From: Cruorifilaria tuberocauda
Taxonomy: Eukaryota; Nematoda; Chromadorea; Rhabditida; Onchocercidae
Length of the DNA: 23,484 nt
Reading direction: 5' to 3'
Assembly: GCA_013365365.1 (NCBI GenBank)
Contig: JABVXU010000733.1
Coordinates: 1-23,484 of the forward strand
Part shown: positions 9,563 through 18,469 of the stretch, piece after piece
Numbering within the stretch: position 1 is the stretch's first letter
Layout of the letters: every line of letters begins with the position of its first letter
The notes under the pieces: model-generated
Databases searched by the model: none
Seen by the model: the letters and a program-made list of their open reading frames with translations, nothing else
Told to the model about the DNA's origin: nothing
Translations under genes and position numbers: made by a program

Positions 9563-12500
9563 TTATCGTTTTTGCATGATGTGATAACGTCGCCTTAAGC
9601 AACAATTATTGTTTTGCGAGCAAGGTGTGTAACCCATCATGCACGAACATCCATCAACCTGCCTCTGCATGCAGTCACTTAACGGTTGGGGTTGTTTGTA
9701 TTGACCGAATGTTTGCTGCTCAATGCATGATTTCATGCATGATGGCTGACATTGCGGCATGCAGCGGAATGGTTCCGTAGCCTACAAGAAAGTATTCATC
9801 GATCATTAAACATCTCAATCTTCAAATGGTGAGAAAAAAAAATTGAATAATTCGATGTAACGGCTCGAAAAATGCGGAATTCGAGAAACCGTAGCGGAAA
9901 TTGAAAAACCGTAGCGGAATTCGAGAAACCGTAACGGAATTTGAAAAACCGCAGGGGAATTTGAAAACCGTAGCGGAATTCGAGAGACCGTAATGGAAAT
10001 GAAAAACCTAAGCAGTATTTGAAAAATCGCAGCAGAAATTGAAAAACCGCAGCGGAATTTGAAAAACCGCAGCGGAATTTGAAAACCGTAGCGGAATTTG
10101 AAAACCGTAGCGGAATTCGAGAAACCGTAGCGGAAATGAAAAACCTAAGCAGAATTTGAAAAATCGCAGCAGAAATTGAGAAACCGCAGCGGAATTTGAA
10201 AAACCGCAGCGTAAATTGAAAAACCGCAGCGGAATTTGAAAAACCATAACTGAATTCATACCTTACAGCTCATACCGCATCCTTGTATTTTTTGTTCCGG
10301 TAAGTGCTGCTTAATTGTTTGCGAATTTTGTTGCGTAAAATCCATGCATGAAAGTTCACAGTTTGCAATGCATTCTTGCACGCAACGTGCATCATTATTG
10401 CATGATGTTTGACATGATGATAAGCATGTTTTGGTGCACAATCCTCGTTGCTCCTCGATACATTGCTGTTGACAAGTTGGTTGACATACTTGTGGACAAT
10501 CTAAGCGTGACTGACTTGACTGTTCCTGTAGACAATTTGGTAAACAATCTGGCATACATGATGGTGTGCAAACTTTAACCGGTGTTACTTCGGTTTGCAA
10601 TGCATCTGTTGGCATTATGATAGGTTTCTGTTGTTGCATGCATTGAGGATCGCACATTGGTTGACATGGTAATTCGCAAGCTTGCGAAATACATGATGGT
10701 TGACATTCTGGTTCACATTGTGCTGCACATTGTCCATGTTTTTGGTGTTGTTGTTGCTCTATGCATTCTGGTAAACAAGCAGGTTTGCATTCAGCAACAC
10801 AAGCTTTTTGCATGCAATCATGCAAACATTGTGGCATACATTTCTGTATGCAATATTTCTGAGGTAATGGTGGTGGTCGTAGTGGTGCTTCTTGCATCGA
10901 TGATGATTTAATGAATTGAGGTGAAAGGTGAAATTGTTGTTGTTGTTGTTGTTTTGCAAGAAGTATTACTTGATTCTGCACTTTTTGCATGCATTGCGGT
11001 TCGCACATTGGTTGACAAGCAGGTGTGCAAGCTTGTTGAATGCATTGCGATTCGCAGATTGGCATGCAATTTTGCACGCATTGAGATTGTTGCATTTGTA
11101 CGACAGGTATTGGTTGTTGATTATGATTACAGGGATTTTGAGGATTTTGGCATGATTGGCAACAATTTGGAGAGTTAGGTTGCATACAGTTTGGTGGACA
11201 GGATTGTAGAGAAGGATGACCTTGCGTAGGTAACGTGATAAATGACGGATATTGTTGTTGTTGTTGTTGAGGAAAGTAGAAATTTTCAGGGTGCATGGAA
11301 AAAATTGATGATTGAGATGGAGATTGCAACATGAAAGGTTGCAAATAAGGTTGCACTTGACCTGGTTCGAACATTTTCACGCATTGTGATTCGCACAACG
11401 GCATGCAAAATGCAATACACTGAAATTAAGCTGAATATAAATTATCATGAATGAAAAAAAAAAAGATTTCTATTCAGTTCTTTTTTCTCATACTGTTTTG
11501 GTATTATTTCGCGCGCAATAAAAAACCAGTATCGTAGAGGTACCATAACCTATTTATTATCCATGAAGCTATATTTTACTGTATTACCTCCATTTGCTGT
11601 TGTTGTTGTTGTTGATTAAATGGATTATTAAAATTCATCAGTTGTTGATCAACACATTGCTGTAAACAATCAGGCATGCATGCAGGCATGCAACGATTCC
11701 TTTGTTGCTGACAATTGCATGTTATCTGAAAATTGAAATGTTAACTGTTTAAGTGATAAAAGCTACAAAGCTCTATCATACTGTATTTAAAAATAACTGA
11801 TAAAACCATATTCATGATATTCTAGCAATCGAAAGCCTAAAAGTTGAATTTTAACTCGAAGGATTTAACAACTGAACTTATAGTAGTAACTAACAAATCA
11901 TATAGATCATAATTTTAAATGTTAAAAAATAATGATTGCAAGTATAGTGGTTGCAGAAAGTAATAAAGTAATAAAAAGTAATCATGATAAGAGTGAAATG
12001 ATGATCATGATAAAGAATGATAAGTAAATTCCACTCCTATAACTTCCATGAAGGAAATGATAAATTAAAAGATAAGAATCGTAATTACATCATAATTAAG
12101 TGGTCCACAGCCACAACCTGCATACTGATCTTGCAGTGCAAGACAGTTGCAATTCGTGCGTGCAGCTGATGTGCAACCACATTGACTTTGCTGAATGTTT
12201 GCACAATCACATGATTTTACCTATAAAAACAAATTTCTCTAAAAGAATTTAAAAAAAAAAAACTTAAAGATTATTTTCTATTCCATGATTATTTCACATG
12301 TTCTAATTACTAATTATTAAATAAGTAATTAACTCATTTACTCTAATTAACTTATTATACTCGTTTACCGCACTTCAATATAAAGTGCAAATTTGGTTGT
12401 AAGCATTTTAGTAATAAAGTAAATTTAAATTTGAATTAAGGAATTAAGAACAAACTTGTTGTAGTAAATCAGCACAGTTGCATTGTTTTTCCTGTTGCAC

Positions 12501-14291
12501 CACAGGTACTGGTTGTAATGGATACGGTGGTACCATAGGTACCACCGGTTGTTGTTGTTGTTGTTGTTGTGACAAACCACAACATGAAGCCATATTCATG
12601 CAACATTGTCGCTTTGCTCGACCAACAAATTTTGTTGCATTCTAAAATTACGAGTTACTGCTTGCAATAGATACGATGGTACCACAAGTATGAAAATAAC
12701 AATTTTGAACCAAAAGTAAGCAAAGAATTTAAATTAAAATTAAATTAAACCAATAACTGCAGAAATAATATTACTATAATACTTATTTAAACCTTTTTTT
12801 TTTAAATTAAAACGTTACTTTCTTTCAAACTTTATCATTTTTCTCAATTTTTTAAAATTGAATTCAGATTTTAATAATTCTTATAGCATTTAATAACTTA
12901 ATAATTTAATAATTTTAATAAGCAATTTGGTTTTTAGAATCAATTTCACGATGTTAAAAGTTTTTAATTATAACTTTAGATTTTGATAAGTTAATTTTTA
13001 CAATTTAATTTGCAGAATCAATTTTATGCAATGAAGTAAGCTGCAAAAAACTTAAGATTTTTTCAATACTATCAAAAATTTCTTTTTTTTCTTGCAATTA
13101 AACATTTAATTAAAAATTATAAATATGATTTCAGTTAATTAATATTGGAAAATTTTTAACAAAAGAAAAGCATTGATAATTTGATAATCTGATAATCTGA
13201 TAATTTGGTAATTTGATAATCTGATAATCTGATAACTTGACAATTTAATAATCTGATAACTTTGCAATTAAATAATGTGATAATTTGATAGTCTGATAAT
13301 CTGATAACCTGACAATTTAATAATCTGATAATTTGATAATCTGATAACTTTGCAATTAAATAATGTGATAATTTGATAGTCTGATAATCTGATAATTTGG
13401 TAATTTGATGATCTGATAATCTGATAACTTGACAATTTAATAATCTGATAATTTGATAATTTGAAGCATTAGCTGAAAATAGCTAATTCTGCTATATTTC
13501 ATTTTCATAATTCATTTAATTTGAAATGAAAAAGTCTAATGCTACTTTAACTATATCTGTTCAAATCAATTGTGCAATTGACGTTTACCCGTGTTATGTA
13601 AATACACTTTTCAATAATTCAATCACGATTTCAATTCAGGTTAAATAAATAAACATTTGATTTCACGGAAATAACAAATCAAATCATGAAAACAAACTGC
13701 TAATTTGAGCTAATAAAAAAGTTAGAGTTAATTCCAGAGGTAAAGTTAATTTTTAATTTAAATCTTAGCTATTTTAATTATTTATTCGTTAGCATAATAA
13801 AAATAATGTTCGATTAATTTTTAAATTAAATATTAGCATTCTCCAGATTCTCTACTCTCTATCTAGAATCATGAAAAATGAGATAAAGTTACTCTTTTTA
13901 CTATGCAGAGTAACTTTCTTTCACTTTAATTTTAATCAAATTAAATTCTTGATAAATTTAAATGATTTGATAATTATCAATTATTAGATCATGAAAAATT
14001 TTCCTTTATTGATAATCTAATCATTACTCATACATTTTATGCATTCTAATAATTCCACGTGAAAGTGATCACGTGTATTCACGTGTTCTTTTAATATAAA
14101 ATCACAGTTTTCAAATAATATAAAATCTTTCGTAAGCAGTAAAAGTAACAATCCTTGATATTTTAAAAATCTTTTATGGCATTGTTAGAAGTTACGTAAT
14201 ATAATAAATATAAACAAACCGTTCCGGCCGATATTTCCTGAATATCGAGAAAGAGATATAATAAATAGTAAGTAGCAAATCCGGAATTCAT
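9563..14291 (-). CDS. Secreted cysteine-triplet, Q/N-rich protein (ABU/PQN type)
   Basis: Exons in transcript order are 14291-14220 (proposed), 12641-12456, 12220-12089, 11725-11588, 11419-10262 and 9781-9563. All introns are phase 0, giving about 634 residues. The large 386-residue exon carries repeats of C-x3-C-x3-C, such as CMPICESQC and CQPMCEPQC, with a higher period of about 33 residues. Glutamine runs are encoded by CAA/CAG. The exon starting at 12641 has VGRAKRQCC, and RAKR fits a furin-type site. The proposed first exon reads MNSGFATYYLLYLFL and then ISAGT, which resembles a signal peptide. Its ACG|GTTTGT donor is in the right phase, but this link is the weakest. The C-x3-C pattern with Q/N richness matches the C. 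elegans abu/pqn group (Pfam C_tripleX), whose members are linked to the pharyngeal cuticle and to blocked-UPR responses. A structural cuticle role is inferred. The protein ends CLRRRYHIMQKR. Confidence 0.83.
9865..10255. repeat. 19-20 bp CpG-bearing minisatellite in last intron of gene 2
   Basis: About twenty tandem copies of a unit close to GAAAAACCGTAGCGGAATT, with variants CCGCAGCGG, CCTAAGCAG and TCGCAGCAG. The block of units near 9982 recurs near 10119, a 137 bp higher-order period of seven units. The array almost fills intron 9782-10261 and stops within a few bases of the splice donor at 10261-10260. It is richer in G+C and CpG than everything around it. Its minus strand is open for 83 codons, but this reads as low-complexity Phe/Arg/Ser sequence and is out of context. 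Confidence 0.92.
11726..12088 (-). other. Gene 2 intron, no feature seen
   Basis: AT-rich intron between the 132-nt and 138-nt exons, with donor GTAATT and acceptor TTTTCAG. It holds no repeat of note. A cluster of GATAA and GTAATAAAAGTAAT words around 11950-12070 is ordinary low-complexity sequence. Confidence 0.6.
13174..13463. repeat. TGATAA-rich tandem repeat in first intron of gene 2
   Basis: Short units of GATAATCTGATAATTTG and close variants run for 290 bp. An 87 bp block containing GATAACTTTGCAATTAAATA occurs at about 13254 and again at about 13341. Because each unit contains TGATAA, the array has dozens of GATA-factor-like words. The remainder of intron 12642-14219 is AT-rich with no exon that I can support. 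Confidence 0.85.
14056..14085. promoter_or_regulatory. Triple CACGTG E-box cluster
   Basis: Perfect CACGTG palindromes lie at 14056-14061, 14070-14075 and 14080-14085. The middle one overlaps GTGATCAC, itself a palindrome. Such sites are bound by bHLH-zip factors (Max, TFEB and USF families). The cluster lies inside the proposed first intron of gene 2, about 135 bp past its donor. Regulatory function is inferred. Confidence 0.4.
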
Positions 14292-14719
14292 GCCTGATAA
14301 GTATTTCAGTAAATGAAAACTAACAAAAAACACAAGAAATTTGCAAAAATAATCATATACAAAAATTTTAAACTTGAAGCAGTAAGTCCAGTACAAACTT
14401 TTTCGTTTTAGGTAACCTGAAATAAGAAAACAATATTAAAAATTATGAATATTTTTAAAAATTTTTTTCTTAAATTTGAAATATTTGAAATTAAAATAAG
14501 TGAAAAATTAATAAAAATTTGAAATTAAAAAAAAGTAACTCTCATTGAAACTAACAAACATTTAAAGTTATTTTTGTAGTAAGAAGAAAAGCAACAATGC
14601 TAAAAGTTGAAATAAAAGTTATTTTTCATTAATCTTTTTTAACCTTAAAAATTTTTTCCTTCACCTCAGATTAAAATGAATAAAAAATTGCCAAAAAAAA
14701 ATTCCATGAAAATAACATG

Positions 14720-15350
14720 CGAAAAACATGCGTGAATTTTGAATTAGCAAAGTAATTAGTTAAAAAGCAAACAAAATTTTGAGTAGAAAATGCTTCAAAT
14801 TTAAATAAATAAAAAATTAAAAAATTTCGAAAAAAAATATTCCAAGAAAGTAGCAAAAAAGCATGCATGAATTTCGAATTAGCAATATAATTAGCCGAAA
14901 AAAAACAAAAAGTTTCTTTTAAGCCTAAAGTATTTCAAATCAAAATAAATAAAAAATTAAAAAAATTCCATGAAAACAGCAAAAAAGCATGCATGAATTT
15001 TAGATTAGCAAAGTAATTAGCTAAAAAACAAAAAACAAACAATTTTTTTAAGCTTAAAGTATTTCAAATCAAAATAAATAAAAAATTAAGAACATTAAAA
15101 AAATAAAATTAAAAAAATGTGAGCTAATTACCTATAGCTGTAAGTTAATGAAAGAAGCAAAAAAGCATGCATGCATGAATTTTAGATTAGCAAAGTAATT
15201 AGCTAAAAAATTTTTCAAGCTTAAAGTATTTCAAATTTAAATAAATAAAAAATTAAAAAATTTCTAAAAAAATATTCCAAAAAAGCAGCAAAAAAGCATG
15301 CATGCATGAATTTTAGATTAGCAAAGTAATTAGCTAAAAAACAAAATTAA
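14720..15350. repeat. ~130 bp tandem repeat with CATGCATG
   Basis: Five copies are marked by GATTAGCAAAGTAATTAGCT or variants, near 14743, 14877, 15004, 15186 and 15316. Units also share GCATGCATGAATTTT, AAGTATTTCAAAT and AAATAAATAAAAAATTA. One spacing is about 180 bp rather than 130 because of extra sequence near 15070-15150. The short minus-strand open frame over the first copies is a product of the repeat. Confidence 0.85.
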
Positions 15351-15514
15351 AAAAAAAAAGATTTTTTTCAAATATCAATATGATAGCTTATTGAAATTGA
15401 CAATAAATACAGCAGGTAAGTAAGTAATACAGGTAAGTCAAAATACGACTAATATATTTGTTTGCAAGAGGTATTGTAAATGGATGAGAGCTTACAAAAT
15501 TCAATTCTCAAATG

Positions 15515-15541
15515 GACGACGAACAAATGGAATTCGTCGTC
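15515..15541. repeat. Short perfect hairpin, 9 bp arms
   Basis: GACGACGAA at 15515-15523 pairs with TTCGTCGTC at 15533-15541 around a 9-nt loop. It lies in a locally G+C-richer stretch. It is too short for a typical microRNA precursor. It may be a transcription-factor site or a chance inverted repeat. Confidence 0.5.
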
Positions 15542-15582
15542 GTGTCCTTCGTCTAAATTAAACTTTCAAAGTTTTGTACGCC

Positions 15583-15657
15583 ACTATTACTACTACTACT
15601 ACTACTATTACTACTATTACTACTACTACTACTGCTACTACTACTACTACTAATACT
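15583..15657. repeat. (ACT)n microsatellite
   Basis: About 25 trinucleotide units of ACT/CTA with a few ATT and GCT interruptions. It lies upstream of the proposed start of gene 2, next to the hairpin and the G+C-rich patch. Confidence 0.9.
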
Positions 15658-15670
15658 GCAAATGCTACTT

Positions 15671-15720
15671 AACTCTTTGCAGTGGATAGGTTAATTCTCG
15701 GCGGGGAGGAATACGAGAGT
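15671..15720. promoter_or_regulatory. G+C-rich patch, possible promoter element for gene 2
   Basis: The patch includes TCTCGGCGGGGAGGAATACG (minus strand CCTCCCCGCCGAG), which stands out sharply in this AT-rich background. It is 1.4 kb upstream of the proposed gene 2 start. Its position and composition suggest a promoter-proximal or conserved non-coding element. No transcription start can be assigned. Confidence 0.3.
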
Positions 15721-16204
15721 TTGAGAAGTTGTTAATTCGTTGTATTTGTACAAATAAAAGGATTGAAATTTGTGATACACATAGATATTTCAAATTTAGA
15801 AATAGCTCATCACATATAGCTAAATCATGCAGCATAGGTAAATTTAAATGTAGTATAGGTAAATTTAAATTTAAATTTATATAATTAATATTAAATATAG
15901 CGATAGTTTATAGATTTTTTTTTTTAATTGAATTAGAAAATATAAAAGTATCTTATCGCATATAGTTAGCAATATAGCAAACTTACCTTGGTGCTATATT
16001 TAAATTTAAAATCGTATAAATAATATGGGAATTGAAATTTATGGATTTTTTTTTTATTTCGATAATAAGAATTTTTTCGAACAATTAAATAAATACCTGA
16101 GAGTTGCTAAATTGTATTTATGCAAAAATGAAATGATTGAAATGTTACAATTAGATGTTTCAAATTCAAAAAATTAAAAACTTCAAAAAAATAGCTAACG
16201 ACAG

Positions 16205-16440
16205 AGCACAGGTAAATTTAAATTTAGAATTGCATAATTAATGTAGCTTTACCTATATAGGTCTCTATACGGCACAGGTAAATTTAAATTTCAAATTATG
16301 TAATTAGCTTTGCCTATATAGCTAACGATATAACGGAGGTAAATTTAAATTTAGAATTATATAATTAAGATTGCTTTACCTATATAGCGAACGATATAGC
16401 ACAGGTAAATTTAAATTTAAATTTAAAATTATATAATACA
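16205..16440. repeat. 61-66 bp tandem repeat, four copies
   Basis: Copies start with AGGTAAATTTAAATTT at about 16210, 16276, 16337 and 16402. Each continues through ATAATTA, GCTTTACCTATATAG and CGATATA-like words. Looser relatives occur at about 15836-16000, which suggests an older, wider array. Confidence 0.85.
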
Positions 16441-18469
16441 AAAATTTAATTAAAATTTAAAATTATATAATCAGCATAGGTATTAAAATATAATGATAAC
16501 TTATAGTGATAACTATTTTATTAAAATTATTTTTTTTTGAAATGAATTATAAAATGAGCAAAATTTTTTTCAAATAATTAAATAAATACCTGAGAATTTT
16601 GTAATTCAATACGATTTTTCAATTTGAAATAATCAAAATAAATTATTTTTTACTATCAAATTTTTTTCTTTCATTCTTTTTTTTTTTTTAAATATTTAAT
16701 CAAGCAAATGTAATGTGTTACTGACATCTATAACGAATGATAAAGTAAATATTGTATGTTAAATTTGAAATTTAGCAACCTTGAAAATTTGAGTGGTATG
16801 AATTGTATTACGAAATAAGTTTAGCAAAATCAAATTAAAATTCTTTTTTTTTCTTTCTCATTACAAAAAATGATGTTATACATGAGTAATTTTATTTGAT
16901 ATGTATTCTTGGGTAATTTTTAAATTCGGTAACTTTTATTTTGGTTTTTATCAATTTCAAGGATGAATTAAAGTTTTCATAAATTAAAATTATCATATAT
17001 AAAGAATCTTATGTGACATATTCTTTGGGTAAATTTTAAACTTTTATTTTGGTTTTTATCAATTTCAAGGTTAAATTAAAATTATCATTTGCCTTTGCAT
17101 GCATTTGTTTCTTTACGACGATTCTTTTTGATATTTGAATTTTAATTGCAAATTTACTGCTTTACAAAATATTTCACAATATTTTACAATCGTTATATCA
17201 CTATCAATGATTATTCACGATCACTTAAATCTGTGTATTAATTTGAATCGTTAATAAAATGAAATTGTAAAATTCATTGAAATTAAAAAATGTTACATGA
17301 AAGTTTTAATAAATCATTAAAGTTATCAGTAATTGAAGTTTCAATGAATGTGGAAAATTACTTCTGTAAATTACTGTAAACATGTAAATATCATTAGTAA
17401 ACAAAACTTTGATAAACTTCTTATTTGATAAAGTACAAGATAACATTTAGTACAAGATAACTTTACGTTTGAAAATGTTAAATTTCCGGTAAGTTTCCTC
17501 GCATCAATATTGATTTTATTAGCCTTATAAGCTTGTACTACTTATAGCTGTAAGCTAATTAGCTTTAAACTTTCGAATAGAATTGTCTTACTCGGAAAAT
17601 TCCTCTCTTTTGAATTATTCTCTTACAATAAAAATTTTCAAAATTAGATCAGAACGAACTTGTCATTTAAAATTTAAACATTTAAATCATTAAAATTTAA
17701 AATTTACTTTTGAAATTTAACACAGGAAGTTATAAATGAGATTTATGAATCGATTTACTTATTAGTTGATTGTTATTGATTGATTTAGCAAAAGTTAAGT
17801 GCCATCTGTGTCCTTTCTAAGTGTAATTTCAGGTTTTAATTTTATTTTAAAATCAATGAACTTTCGGTGTGTAAGCTAATTTTTAATTTTAAATTTCAGA
17901 CAAAAGAAAAAATTCACAAAAAACTTTCACAGTTTACTAGAGTAAGAATGAATATTCAAATTTATTAAATAGTTAATATCAAAGTTATCAAGGATTATCA
18001 ATTAAAAGTTATCAATTTGTGATAATTTATGATAATTGAAAATTTGATAGAAATAATAAACCACATTCTTATCATGTTTTGTTTTGTTTTTTTTTTTTGT
18101 TTAAACTATCATTGTTATCTTTTGATAAAGCTGGAAATTCAAAGAAACCTGCTAAATTAAATTAAATCAAATCAAATTTGATCGAAAATAATAAGATGTT
18201 GTTAGTTAATTAAACAGGTTATAGCAAATTAATTCCTTTCTAGGATGGCATATTTCCTGCATGAAAATGCTATCAATACAGGTTTGAGATTAATTAATAA
18301 ATGTAAACTAATCAAATAAATTGTTAACTAATTCGCTAATAATTAATTAATGTCATGAAAAAAAAAAAGCTTTCATGCTTTGAACTATAAAATTTCAACA
18401 ATTAAATAACGGAATCGTTTAAATTTAAATCGTTTAATTTTATCTTTTTTTTTTGTTAATTTGATAATT

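Larger units (their letters stand above)
14296..18469. other. Intergenic region between genes 3 and 2
   Basis: This 4.2 kb region separates two minus-strand genes. It holds the tandem repeats, hairpin, microsatellite and G+C-rich patch listed separately. It should contain the promoter of gene 2 and the 3' flank of gene 3. From 16440 to 18469 I see only AT-rich sequence with scattered splice-like words and no exon chain. No RNA gene was recognised. Confidence 0.6.

Noticed and set aside
9865..10255. CRISPR-like regular array
   Set aside because: The units are contiguous 19-20 bp repeats without spacers, in a nematode-type gene intron.
10008..10259. 83-residue minus-strand open frame with FFN/PLRF repeats
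   Set aside because: It is the translation of the minisatellite inside the last intron of gene 2. The splice phases on both sides join without it.
10348..11178. Plus-strand open frames opposite the large exon of gene 2
   Set aside because: They are antisense shadows of the cysteine/glutamine repeat exon. They read as Val/Leu/His-rich low complexity and have no splice or start context.
14671..14868. Minus-strand Phe-rich 65-residue open frame
   Set aside because: It lies in the CATGCATG tandem repeat and repeats itself with the unit. It has no splice partners.
15515..15541. microRNA precursor
   Set aside because: The stem is only 9 bp with a 9-nt loop and no extended pairing around it.
17850..17975. 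Possible small plus-strand two-exon gene (ATGAACTTTCGGTGT then GTAAGC, acceptor TTTCAG)
   Set aside because: It would encode only about 20 Lys-rich residues with no further supporting exon; splice-like words are common in this AT-rich sequence.
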